46,884 nt of DNA, taken from Streptomyces ureilyticus. Its GTDB lineage: Bacteria; Actinomycetota; Actinomycetes; Streptomycetales; Streptomycetaceae. The notes under the pieces are model-generated. The model did no database searches. It was given only the letters and a program-made list of their open reading frames with translations, and was not told where the DNA came from. The position numbers were made by a program, and so were the translations under genes. Where the stretch lies: assembly GCF_011045025.1 (NCBI RefSeq), contig NZ_JAAKZX010000062.1:1-46884 (forward strand), in the 5' to 3' direction. Below, one piece after another: positions 25,238 through 33,350 of the stretch (the stretch's first letter is position 1; each line of letters starts with the position of its first letter).

Positions 25238-25828
25238 TCAGACGCGCTGCCCGGCGTCCAACAGGGCGAGGGCGTTGTCGACCCCCTGATCGAGGAGCTC
25301 TTTGGCGAGCCGACTGTCGGTCAAGGCGCGGGAAAGCTGCAGTGTCCCGGCCATCAGACCGAGGAGGCTGAGCGCCTTCACACGTGCGGAGGACGGGTCC
25401 TCGGGCGCCATGCGGGCGGCAATGCCCTCGACGAGGACCAGCACGCCGTCGGTGTACGCCTGCCTGGTTGTGTCGGTGCAGCGCCCGATCTCGTCGAGCA
25501 GAGCGGCGTTGGGGCAACCGTCGCCAAGGCTGTCACGGTGCTGGGGCGACAGGTACCCCCGCACGATCTGCTCGAGTCCGGCACGGCCAGGAGCAGCCCG
25601 CGCGACGACGTCCTCGGCCTGCACCTTCAACTGCTCGGCGATTGCCGTGGTGACGAGGTCGTCCTTGGATTCGAAGTGAGCGTAGAAGGCCCCGTTGGTC
25701 AGCCCCGCGTCCTTCATGAGCGTCGAGACTCCAGAGCCGTCGATACCGTCCTGCTTGAGCCGGCGGCCCGCCGTCTCGATGATCCGCCGCCTCGTCTCCG
25801 ACTTGTGCTCTTTTCCGTACCGCACCAC
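25238..25828 (-). CDS. TetR-family transcriptional regulator
   Basis: A 196-residue repressor. The N-terminal TetR helix-turn-helix reads TRRRIIETAGRRL and then GVSTLMKDAGLTNGAFYAHFESKDDLV, ending near residue 55. The rest is the ligand-binding domain. GTG at 25828 follows AAGGAG, and a second GTG is the next codon. Downstream on the same strand lies the ruined efflux transporter, probably its original target. A palindrome-like site 64 bp upstream suggests autoregulation. No function beyond TetR family can be assigned. Confidence 0.9.
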   Translation of the reverse strand: MVRYGKEHKSETRRRIIETAGRRLKQDGIDGSGVSTLMKDAGLTNGAFYAHFESKDDLVTTAIAEQLKVQAEDVVARAAPGRAGLEQIVRGYLSPQHRDSLGDGCPNAALLDEIGRCTDTTRQAYTDGVLVLVEGIAARMAPEDPSSARVKALSLLGLMAGTLQLSRALTDSRLAKELLDQGVDNALALLDAGQRV

Positions 25829-25891
25829 AGCACACGCTCCTTCGCCGACCGGAAGGGTCGCTTGCCTTCACGGACTTCACCAGTCTATGGT

Positions 25892-25905
25892 ATTGCGAAC
25901 GTAAT
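25892..25905. promoter_or_regulatory. Candidate TetR operator (ATTGCGAACGTAAT)
   Basis: An imperfect palindrome of the form ATTNCGNNCGNAAT, 64 bp upstream of the TetR start. It differs from the operator-like sites of the catabolic locus. Confidence 0.45.
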
Positions 25906-26015
25906 CCAAAAAATCGACGAGCTCCCAGGGGGCAGCGGGCCGCCGATGAGCGGAATATCGATGCACTCCCTGTTGTCCCGGCTGCCCCCACACGCCGACG
26001 ACCTGGCCTGCGGAG

Positions 26016-26516
26016 TCACGGCCGAGGAGCGGGTACCGGGAAGAGCATGCAACTACTGGTGGCGTGGGCGAGCAGCCGGTCCGTCGCGTCGACCAACTGG
26101 GCCTGGGCGAGGGCGGTTTGGCGGCCCTTGCTGACCACCGTGCCGATGGCGCGCACCTGGCCCGTGTCCACGGTGATCCGTCGCAGGAACTTCACGGTCA
26201 GGTCGAGCGAGGTGTACGCCATGCCCTGCGGGAGGGTGGACTGGACGGCGCAGCCCGCCGCCGAGTCGAGCAGGGTGGCGAAGATGCCGCCGTGCACGCT
26301 GCCGATCGGGTTGTAGTGCTCCTCTCCCGGCGTCAGGGAGAAGACCGCCCTGCCGGGCTCCACCTCGTCCAGGGCGAAGTCGACGGTGTAGTTGATGGGC
26401 GGCCCCGGCAGCCGTCCCGCCCGCAGCTCACGCAGGAAGTCGATGCCGGCCATGCGCCCGGCGGCCTCCGCCAGGATCGCGGGATCTTCCCAGTTGTACG
26501 TACGCGTTCGCCCCAC
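26016..26516 (-). CDS. PaaI-type hotdog thioesterase
   Basis: A 166-residue single hotdog-domain protein expected to hydrolyse an aryl- or acyl-CoA thioester. The family core is NPIGSVHGGIFATLLDSAAG, with the His-Gly-Gly and Asp positions, followed by YTSLDLTVKFLR and the closing strands with GRQTALAQAQLVD. An N-terminal extension of about 50 residues precedes the fold. It is divergent from an HxlR regulator across 103 bp, which suggests direct control. It could recycle CoA from dead-end thioesters of the nearby pathways (inference). Confidence 0.87.
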   Translation of the reverse strand: MGRTRTYNWEDPAILAEAAGRMAGIDFLRELRAGRLPGPPINYTVDFALDEVEPGRAVFSLTPGEEHYNPIGSVHGGIFATLLDSAAGCAVQSTLPQGMAYTSLDLTVKFLRRITVDTGQVRAIGTVVSKGRQTALAQAQLVDATDRLLAHATSSCMLFPVPAPRP

Positions 26517-26556
26517 GGCCGGCGCCCTTCCCTCTGACTGTCAGCTGACTTTTTCA

Positions 26557-26576
26557 AGTGAAGCTAGACTTTCGCT
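26557..26576. promoter_or_regulatory. Candidate HxlR operator
   Basis: AGTGAA-N8-TTCGCT, an inverted repeat with one mismatch, in the divergent promoter between the thioesterase and the HxlR gene. The stretch is AT-richer than its surroundings. Confidence 0.4.
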
Positions 26577-26619
26577 CACCTGGCTGTCAATGGCGAAGTC
26601 AGGCTCGTACGATGGCGGA

Positions 26620-27087
26620 ATGGAGTGGCTTGAGGCGAGTACCGAGAACTGCCCCGTCCAGCGCACGCTCGACGTGATCGGGGAGAAATGGACGCTGCTG
26701 ATCCTGCGTGACGCGGTCAACGGCGTCCGCCGCTTCGACGACTTCCACCGCCACATCGGCCTGTCGGAGGCCGTCCTCAGCGACCGCCTCCGCAAGCTGA
26801 CCTCGGCCGGCATCCTCAAGACCGTCCCCTACCGGGAGCCGGGCAGCCGCTCCCGCAACGAATACCGCCTGACCCGCAAGGGCTGGGACCTGTGGCCCGT
26901 ACTGATGGCACTGAGCCAGTGGGGCGAGACGTACGCCCTCGGCCCCGAAGGCCCCGCACTGGACGTCCGTCACACCGACTGCGACGCCCCGGTCCGCGTC
27001 GTCGTCGAATGCTCCACGGAACACTCCACCCTCACTCCCCGTGACGTCACCGCCCGGCTGGGAACAGGCGCCCGCCTCCGGGCCTGA
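26620..27087 (+). CDS. HxlR-family transcriptional regulator
   Basis: A 155-residue winged-helix regulator. The HxlR pattern is clear: CPVQRTLDVIGEKWTLLILRD, then FDDFHRHIGLSEAVLSDRLRKL, and YREPGSRSRNEYRLTRKG. The Cys near residue 11 is the conserved one, sometimes redox- or aldehyde-reactive in the family. A tail of about 45 residues follows the core. The ATG at 26620 has only a weak GGCGG upstream. It is divergent from the thioesterase gene, the likely target. Confidence 0.88.
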   Translation: MEWLEASTENCPVQRTLDVIGEKWTLLILRDAVNGVRRFDDFHRHIGLSEAVLSDRLRKLTSAGILKTVPYREPGSRSRNEYRLTRKGWDLWPVLMALSQWGETYALGPEGPALDVRHTDCDAPVRVVVECSTEHSTLTPRDVTARLGTGARLRA

Positions 27088-27536
27088 AGGTCGTGAGCCA
27101 TCGGCCTCGCGGTCGCGGGCCAGACGGCGGTGAGACATCAACTGAGTGCCGTGCACTCCGCCGCCGTTGTCCCTCAGTCGACGGGGAGGTTCGCCAGCTG
27201 GACTGCGAGCTTGGCGCCGGCCGTCCGCAGCGCTGACGGGCGGAGCGTCGGGTGGGTACGTCCTCGACGGCTGCGGCGACGTCGCTGCCGACCGGACGCG
27301 ACGGATCCTCGGCCCGGACGGCGACCCGAAAGTCGGCGAGCTCGGTCGCGCGCGGCGGTGCGCGTAGCTGAAGCTGCCGTCGTGGTCGGCCGCCGTCCCG
27401 CCCGTCGTCCGCCGGACCGGGACGAGGGCGCGGGCGTCGCGGACCTGCGCGCCACCGCAGGCCATGTCGGCGTCCGTCCACCGTCCCGATCCGGCAGGCG
27501 CGCGGATCTTGCGACTGCCGCGCCCGTACCGTTCGG
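27088..27536. other. 449-bp gene-poor stretch of decayed sequence
   Basis: No intact gene. The minus strand carries a short amidase-like remnant (27174-27480). The rest gives only composition-driven open frames. Confidence 0.5.
27174..27480 (-). pseudogene. Amidase-family remnant
   Basis: On the minus strand one frame reads ELADFRVAVRAEDPSRPVG followed by SDVAAAVEDV, and another frame continues with ALRTAGAKLAVQLANLPVD before a stop. Together these resemble the C-terminal third of amidase-signature enzymes, where LADFRVAV and an ALRxAGAKV segment occur in that order. The catalytic Ser-Ser-Lys region is absent and at least one frameshift splits the match. The identification rests on recalled family patterns only. 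Confidence 0.4.
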
Positions 27537-27931
27537 TCAGATCTTCGTCTTCTCCCGGACCCACGCGCCGATCTGCGCGATGGCGGCGTCGACCTCCGGA
27601 ACCCGGCCGGCACCGTAGACGTACGAGTGCTGGCCTCCCGGGACCACCACGGTCGCCGTGTCGATTCCGGCGTCCTTGACGCGGGCGGCGAACTCCTCGT
27701 CCTCGCCTGCCAGGACCTCGTACGTTCCCCAGGAGACGAGGGTCGGGGGCAGACCGCTCAGGTCCGCCCGGTCCAGATTGATCCGGGTGTCCGGGCCGCG
27801 ATGCCCGTGCCGCCGATCCAGGCCTCCCGGAAGAACTCCAGCAGTTCCTTGCTGAGAATCTTGTCCGTCTCGGCGTTGGTCGCCATGGTCTCGTTGGCGA
27901 TCTCGAGGTCGCACCAGGGGGAGATGGACAT
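27537..27931 (-). pseudogene. C-terminal half of an alpha/beta hydrolase, frameshifted
   Basis: It begins with MSISPWCDLEIANETM at 27931, only 2 bp after the stop of the upstream hydrolase gene. It continues to FFREAWIGGTGIA, then shifts frame near 27795 and resumes with INLDRADLSGLPPTLVSWG, the catalytic-Asp region, and GGQHSYVY, the catalytic His, ending at 27537. The nucleophile-bearing N-terminal half is missing. Its first residues overlap in homology, but are not identical, with the last residues of the hydrolase remnant at 22867-23470. The two therefore come from paralogous genes rather than one gene split in two. Confidence 0.75.
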
Positions 27932-27933
27932 GC

Positions 27934-28944
27934 TCAGGACGGCAGCGTCCGTCCGCCGAGCGACGCACGTTGCCAGTTGGGAGTGCGGTCCTTGTCGACC
28001 AGAGCCGCGCGGACGCCCTCCAGGAAGTCCGGCGTGCGGATGGTCGTGCGCGTGAGGGCGAGTTCGGCGCCGAGGCACTCGCGCAACGCACGCTGCCTGC
28101 CCCGGGCCAGCAGGGCGTGAGTGATCTCCAGGCTCTGCGGCGAGGCGGACTCCAGGGCGACCAGCGCGTCTGCGGCCCAGGGGGTGTCGAGGTGGCGCAG
28201 GCGTTTCTCGATCTCGCCGAGACTCGGCGCGCCGAACGCCCAGTCCACGTCCCCGCGTACCTCCGCCAGCCTGCTGCCCGCCACCGGGGAACGGCCGGCG
28301 AGACGGTTCAGGACCACGTCCACCGGGTCGCCGGGACTGTCGGCCAGGGCATCCCCGACCGCGTCGAGCCCGTCCCTGGGAACGAAGTGCGTGGCCAGCC
28401 CCGTATACAGACCGTCGGCCGCGTCGAGCCGGTGCCCGGTCAGTCCCAGGTACATGCCGATCGCGCCGGGCAGCCTCGGCAGGAAGTAGCTGGCCCCGAC
28501 GTCCGGGAAGAACCCGATCCCGGTCTCGGGCATCGCCAGCACCGCGCCCTCGGTGACGACGCGGAAGCTGCCGTGGACGGACAGACCGAGACCGCCGCCC
28601 ATGCACAGGCCGTCGATGAGCGACACGACCGGGACGGGATATTCCGCGATCCGGGCGTTGAGCCGGTACTCGGAGGCGAAAAACCGCTCACTGGCCTCGG
28701 CATCCCCGGCGAGGCTGTGCTCGCGGATCGTACGGATGTCTCCACCGGCACAGAACGCCTTCGTGCTGGTACTGGCGAGCACCACAGCGGACAGCGGTGT
28801 GTCCTCCCACCCGGCGAGCACGCGGTCGATGGCGGCGACCATGTCTGTCGTCAGGGCGTTGAGCGCCTTGGGCCGGTTCAAGAGGATGCGGCCGACGCCC
28901 CGGTGGACGTCGGCGAGAATCTCGACCGCAGCGGTATCAGTCAT
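27934..28944 (-). CDS. 3-hydroxyisobutyryl-CoA hydrolase (enoyl-CoA hydratase/isomerase superfamily)
   Basis: A 336-residue crotonase-fold enzyme. Its length and motifs fit the HIBYL-CoA hydrolase branch rather than simple hydratases (about 260 residues): AFCAGGDIRTI near residue 65, the oxyanion segment CMGGGLGLSVHG, and PETGIGFFPDVGASYFLPRL with the branch-specific Glu and Asp. It releases 3-hydroxyisobutyrate from its CoA ester in valine breakdown, although some homologues are hydratases or isomerases. The ATG at 28944 has a GGAG 12 bases upstream. It is divergent from a propionyl-CoA synthetase, the enzyme class that handles the end product of valine catabolism. Confidence 0.87.
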   Translation of the reverse strand: MTDTAAVEILADVHRGVGRILLNRPKALNALTTDMVAAIDRVLAGWEDTPLSAVVLASTSTKAFCAGGDIRTIREHSLAGDAEASERFFASEYRLNARIAEYPVPVVSLIDGLCMGGGLGLSVHGSFRVVTEGAVLAMPETGIGFFPDVGASYFLPRLPGAIGMYLGLTGHRLDAADGLYTGLATHFVPRDGLDAVGDALADSPGDPVDVVLNRLAGRSPVAGSRLAEVRGDVDWAFGAPSLGEIEKRLRHLDTPWAADALVALESASPQSLEITHALLARGRQRALRECLGAELALTRTTIRTPDFLEGVRAALVDKDRTPNWQRASLGGRTLPS

Positions 28945-29003
28945 CGGTCGTCATTTCTCCATCCGCGCGGACCTGGCTGTCGTGGCCATCACGTTGCCGT
29001 GGG

Positions 29004-29025
29004 CTTGAGGGGTGGGCACCTCAAG
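29004..29025. promoter_or_regulatory. Inverted repeat CTTGAGG-N8-CCTCAAG
   Basis: Perfect 7-bp arms (29004-29010 and 29019-29025) in the 222-bp divergent region between the hydrolase and the acyl-CoA synthetase. This is a plausible operator for one or both genes. Confidence 0.45.
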
Positions 29026-29166
29026 ATCCTGACACAGGGCTCGGAGCGCCTCCGCGAGCCTCCGGCATCCTGCTCGACCATGCCGGTCGGCATACGGTAC
29101 TTGTGTCCGACACGGTTCCGCACGCCGCAACATGCCCGCCCCTTGATGCCACAAAAGGAGTGCGCG

Positions 29167-31056
29167 ATGGGAACGTACGAGGATGTCTTCCGCGCCAGTA
29201 CTGAGGACCCGGAGAGCTTCTGGCTGAATGCGGCCGAGGGCATCGACTGGAATGTCACTCCGCAACGCGCCCTGGACTCCTCGGGCGCACCGTTCTACCG
29301 CTGGTTTCCCGACGGGCAGCTCAACGTCTGTTTCAACGCGCTCGACCGGCACGTCGAAGCCGGCCGCGGCGAACAGCCCGCCCTCATCTACGACTCCCCC
29401 GTGACCGACACCCGCCGCACCTACACCTACGCCCAGCTGAGGAGCGAGGTGGCAGCCTTCGCCGGAGGACTCACGCAGCTCGGCGTGGGACACGGCGACC
29501 GCGTGGTGATCTACATGCCAATGGTCCCCGAGGCGGCCATCGCGATGCTGGCCTGCGCACGCATCGGCGCGGTCCACTCGGTCGTCTTCGGCGGGTTCGC
29601 CCCGCGCGAACTCGCCCTCCGCATCGACGACGCCGCCCCCAAGGTGGTCGTCTCCGCCTCCTGCGGCATCGAGGGCAAGCGGGTCATCGCGTACAAGCCC
29701 CTGCTCGACCGGGCCATCGAACTCGCGGTCCACAAGCCGGAGAAGAGCGTGATCCTGCAACGCCCGCAGGAGCAGGCCGCGCTGGGACCCGACGATCTCG
29801 ACTGGGCCGACCTGGTCGCCGCCGCACCGCCGGCCGACTGCGTTCCCGTCCCCGCCACCGATCCCCTGTACATCCTCTACACGTCCGGAACGACCGGAAA
29901 GCCCAAGGGAGTCGTGCGTGACTGCGGCGGCTACGCGGTCGCCCTGCACTGGTCGATGGGCGCCGTGTACGACGTGGGCCCGGGCGAGACGATGTTCACC
30001 GGCTCCGACGTCGGCTGGGTCGTCGGGCACTCGTACATCGTCTACGCGCCCCTGCTGGCCGGAGCGACGACGGTCCTGTACGAGGGCAAGCCGATCGGTA
30101 CCCCGGACGCGGGCCAGTTCTGGCGCGTCGCCGCCGAATACCAGGTCAAGACCATGTTCACGGCACCCACCGCCTTCCGGGCCATTCGCAAGGAGGACCC
30201 GAAGGGAGCACTCACCGCCGGCTACGACCTCTCCCACCTGCGCTACCTCTTCCTCGCCGGTGAGCGCCTCGACCCCGAGACCTACCACTGGGCGAGCGCC
30301 CTCCTGGACATCCCGGTGATCGACCACTGGTGGCAGACCGAAACCGGCTGGCCCATCGTCGCCAACCCGGTCGGCATCGAAGCCGCTCCCCTCAAGCCCG
30401 GCTCCCCCACCCGCCCGCTGCCGGGCTGGGACGTCCGCGTCCTCGACCCCTCGGGCGAGCAGGCGCCCGCGAGCGCCGACGGCGCGATCGTCGTGAAGCT
30501 CCCCCTGCCGCCCGGCGCACTCCCCACCCTCTGGAACGACGACGACCGCTACGTCGCCTCCTACCTCTCCGCCTACGCCGGCTACTACCTCACCGGTGAC
30601 AGCGGACACATCGACGACGACGGCTACGTCTTCGTCATGGGCCGCACCGACGACGTCATCAACGTCGCCGGCCACCGGCTGTCCACGGGCAGCATGGAAG
30701 AGGCCCTGGCCGCCCATCCCGACGTCGCCGAATGCGCCGTCATCGGCGTTGCCGACGAACTCAAGGGACAGATCCCCCGCGGCTTCGTCGTCCTCAAGGC
30801 CGGCACCGCCCGCGACCCGAGCGAGGTCGAGGCCGAACTCGTCCGGCTCGTACGCGAACGTATCGGCGCCGTCGCCTCCCTCAAGGACGTCACGATCGTC
30901 GCCGCTCTGCCCAAAACCCGCTCAGGCAAGATCCTGCGCAAGACCATGCGCGGCATCGCCGACGGCCACGACGAGCCCATTCCCTCCACGGTGGACGACC
31001 CCGGCGTCATCGAGGCCCTGCGCCCGGTCCTGCACCGCCCCGGTCACACTCCATGA
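29167..31056 (+). CDS. prpE: Propionyl-CoA synthetase / acetyl-CoA synthetase-like (AMP-forming)
   Basis: A 629-residue ANL-family enzyme activating a short-chain acid, probably propionate, through an acyl-AMP. The ATP-binding loop is YTSGTTGKPKG at residues 238-248. The acyl-pocket segment is DIPVIDHWWQTETGWPI, and the A8 hinge follows in YLTGDSGHIDDDG. The catalytic Lys is K588 in PKTRSGKILRK, the residue often regulated by acylation. The start at 29167 has AAAAGGAG ideally placed. The gene stands alone on the plus strand, divergent from the hydroxyisobutyryl-CoA hydrolase. I use prpE because the N-terminal YEDVFRASTEDPESFW and the TETGWPI region resemble PrpE more than Acs. Confidence 0.85.
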   Translation: MGTYEDVFRASTEDPESFWLNAAEGIDWNVTPQRALDSSGAPFYRWFPDGQLNVCFNALDRHVEAGRGEQPALIYDSPVTDTRRTYTYAQLRSEVAAFAGGLTQLGVGHGDRVVIYMPMVPEAAIAMLACARIGAVHSVVFGGFAPRELALRIDDAAPKVVVSASCGIEGKRVIAYKPLLDRAIELAVHKPEKSVILQRPQEQAALGPDDLDWADLVAAAPPADCVPVPATDPLYILYTSGTTGKPKGVVRDCGGYAVALHWSMGAVYDVGPGETMFTGSDVGWVVGHSYIVYAPLLAGATTVLYEGKPIGTPDAGQFWRVAAEYQVKTMFTAPTAFRAIRKEDPKGALTAGYDLSHLRYLFLAGERLDPETYHWASALLDIPVIDHWWQTETGWPIVANPVGIEAAPLKPGSPTRPLPGWDVRVLDPSGEQAPASADGAIVVKLPLPPGALPTLWNDDDRYVASYLSAYAGYYLTGDSGHIDDDGYVFVMGRTDDVINVAGHRLSTGSMEEALAAHPDVAECAVIGVADELKGQIPRGFVVLKAGTARDPSEVEAELVRLVRERIGAVASLKDVTIVAALPKTRSGKILRKTMRGIADGHDEPIPSTVDDPGVIEALRPVLHRPGHTP

Positions 31057-31279
31057 ACGGCCGACAGCGCCCCAGCCGACGGTGGCGAGCGCGCCCAGCG
31101 GACTCCGCGCGGCACGGCCCGCCGGCAGGGCGGTGGCGAAGACCCGGCTGCGCCCACTCGTCCCGGTGCGTGCGCGGGTGCGGCGAGAGCGAGAGGACGC
31201 GGCCGGGTCTCGTCCGCCTGTGACGGTGACGGTGACCAACAACGGTCAGGTCACCGCGTCGACATGGTCGTCGGCACCG

Positions 31280-33310
31280 TCACTCCTCGATGCGGCCGCG
31301 CTTCGGGTCGGCCGCACCCGCGTTGGACATGATCTCTCTGGCCTCTGCGGGGATGTTGCCGCTGGTGAAGATGGTGTTGTCCCGTACGACGTTGCCGCGC
31401 TCGCCATCGACGAGGCCGGTGATGTTGGGGTTGGTCGCGTAGTTTCCGATCAGGGTCTGATCGCCGGTGAGGTTGCTGTTCTGGTTGTTGGCATGCGCCC
31501 ACTGGCTGGCGGTGTTGAGGAAGACGTTGCGGTTCGCGGTCATGTAGCGGGATCCCTCGTCGAAGTACAGGCCGAGCTGCCCACTCTTCTCGCAGAAGTT
31601 CTCCTTGATGGTGCCCTTGGGGTTGGCGGAGAGCGTGTAGATGCAGCCGGCGTCGAACAGCGTGTGTACGACGTCGCTCACGTGGTTGCCCACCACGTGG
31701 AGTTCCGTCAGGGTCGTGGGCGTGTCGTAGATCGGCTGGAAGTCGTACAGTCCGCGGGCGATGTACTCAGGGCTGCCGCCCGGGTCGTTGGCACCCCATC
31801 CGTAGCCGATCCCGATGCCGGAGTACGGCATGTCGGAAACGTCGTTGTGCTCGATGGTCAGCCGGGTGGCGTAGCTGGCGAAGATGCCGTCCTGGTCGAG
31901 GTACTCCAGCGCCGTGGAGAAGATGCGGTTGTTGCCGATCAGGATGTCGCGGTTGGTCATGCGCTCGTCGGACGGGTGGTGCGCGTCGGGACGCACTCCG
32001 CCGACCACGATGCCGCCGCCGGCGCTCGCGGTGAACGTGTTGCCGGTGACGGAAATGTTCTGCGCGCCCAATCCGACGCCGGTGGCGTGTGCGTTGGCGT
32101 CGTTGCCGATGCCGAGCCCGACCGAGCCGAGGTTGACGAAGCGGTTGTCGGCGAAGGTGATGCCGTCCGCCGCCGATACCTGCACGGCCGCGGGCGCCTG
32201 TGCCCAGTTGTTGCGTGCTCCCTCAAATCCCTTGCAGCCGACCGCACATGACGTGAAGGCATCGGCCGGCCGGTGGGGCTGCACGCCGGTGATGAACGCG
32301 CCCGTCTGCTGGTTGGCGTATCCGTTGGGCGAGCTGGGGTGCAGCCACGTGGTGCCGGTGAAGGCCATTTTCTGGAACCGGAGGTCATGGGCCGGCTCGT
32401 CGTAGGTGCCGCCGACCTCGAGAAGCGTTTCCATGCGCGGGAGCTCGACCTGTGCACTCTCCAGGTCCTGTCCCTCGAGCGGCTTGTAGTACAGCGTGCC
32501 GGCCGTCGTGTCCAGGTACCACTCTCCGGGCTCGTCGAGGAAGCTCTTGGAGTTCAGCAGCCAGAACGTCGGCGTCCGGAACGGGGACTGGATGGTGTCG
32601 TATCCGTAGGTGTTGTTGTCCCAGGCGGGTTGCTGCATCACGACCCTGGAGCCGGAGATGCTCTCCACGGGCGCGAAGCGGTTGGTGAACGACAGCATTG
32701 CCTGGAGTTCGATGCGCTTCTGGTCGGGCAGCGTGGCCAGGTGATCCAGGTCCGGGTTGTCGAAGGTGAAGCCGGTCGGGTTGAGCGAGATGTCGGACCG
32801 GTTCAGCGCGAGGCGCGCGCGCTGTGCCGGGACGCCGTCGACGTAGAGCTGACGGGTGTCGAAGCCGGTGCCGACCTGTGCCTTGTAGATGCCCTTGTCC
32901 GGGTCGTCGAGTTCCCAGTCGGTGACCGGTTCCGCGCCGCTCACCACGGGCTTCGCTCCGGGCGCGGCCTTCCAGGTCACCGTGTGCCCGTCGCGGCCGG
33001 AGTCGGCTGCGCCGAAGCGCAGCGGCGAGGTGAGCCGGTGGGTCCCGCCGAGGAGGTTCACGGTGACGTCGCCTCGGGCAGCGAGGACCCGGGCCCGGCG
33101 CTGCGCCTCCGCCAGGGTCTTCAACGGCCGGCTGACCGTGCCCGGCCCGTGGTCGCTGGCGCGTGGAGCGCCGGTGGGAGCGACGACGAGTCTGTACCCC
33201 TTGGGAGCGGCGTGTGCGTCGGAGGGCAGGGCTGCGAGCAGTCCGGTGGCCAGGGTCGCGGCGGTCGCCACGACGGACGTTCTCGTGGGCCGTGCGAGGA
33301 GCGAGTGCAT
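31280..33310 (-). CDS. Secreted right-handed parallel beta-helix protein
   Basis: A 676-residue exported protein. The signal peptide has RPTRTS, a hydrophobic core and a cleavage site after AHA near residue 34. The mature part starts with a right-handed beta-helix N-terminal pattern, including TLAEAQRRARVLAARGDVTV. Many Asn/Gly turn repeats follow, for example ISVTGNTFTAS, DILIGNNRIFS and LTIEHNDVSDM. No dockerin, carbohydrate-binding module or sortase signal is visible. Such proteins are polysaccharide lyases, glycosidases or epimerases; the active site cannot be assigned from sequence. Its same-strand neighbours upstream are a sugar-acid-dehydratase-like gene and an ABC sugar importer, so extracellular breakdown of an acidic polysaccharide is plausible. 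Confidence 0.85.
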   Translation of the reverse strand: MHSLLARPTRTSVVATAATLATGLLAALPSDAHAAPKGYRLVVAPTGAPRASDHGPGTVSRPLKTLAEAQRRARVLAARGDVTVNLLGGTHRLTSPLRFGAADSGRDGHTVTWKAAPGAKPVVSGAEPVTDWELDDPDKGIYKAQVGTGFDTRQLYVDGVPAQRARLALNRSDISLNPTGFTFDNPDLDHLATLPDQKRIELQAMLSFTNRFAPVESISGSRVVMQQPAWDNNTYGYDTIQSPFRTPTFWLLNSKSFLDEPGEWYLDTTAGTLYYKPLEGQDLESAQVELPRMETLLEVGGTYDEPAHDLRFQKMAFTGTTWLHPSSPNGYANQQTGAFITGVQPHRPADAFTSCAVGCKGFEGARNNWAQAPAAVQVSAADGITFADNRFVNLGSVGLGIGNDANAHATGVGLGAQNISVTGNTFTASAGGGIVVGGVRPDAHHPSDERMTNRDILIGNNRIFSTALEYLDQDGIFASYATRLTIEHNDVSDMPYSGIGIGYGWGANDPGGSPEYIARGLYDFQPIYDTPTTLTELHVVGNHVSDVVHTLFDAGCIYTLSANPKGTIKENFCEKSGQLGLYFDEGSRYMTANRNVFLNTASQWAHANNQNSNLTGDQTLIGNYATNPNITGLVDGERGNVVRDNTIFTSGNIPAEAREIMSNAGAADPKRGRIEE

Positions 33311-33350
33311 GGCTATGTCCCTTCTTCGCGGTCGGGGTGGTCTGAGCCGG

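Noticed and set aside
22867..27931. A single hydrolase gene split by a simple inversion
   Set aside because: The two halves overlap in homology with different residues, and an inversion through the shared motif would have produced two complete hybrids, which are not seen.
28945..29166. Riboswitch upstream of the propionyl-CoA synthetase
   Set aside because: The leader has one short inverted repeat but none of the conserved cores of known riboswitches that I can recognise.
28951..30717. A 588-codon open frame on the minus strand
   Set aside because: Antisense to the propionyl-CoA synthetase, with no recognisable motif.
31057..31279. A plus-strand stretch reading PPVTVTVTNNGQVTAS, like the start of an Ig-like domain
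   Set aside because: It is a single short match in a GTGACGGTGACGGTGACC simple repeat with no start, no continuation and no neighbour to extend it.
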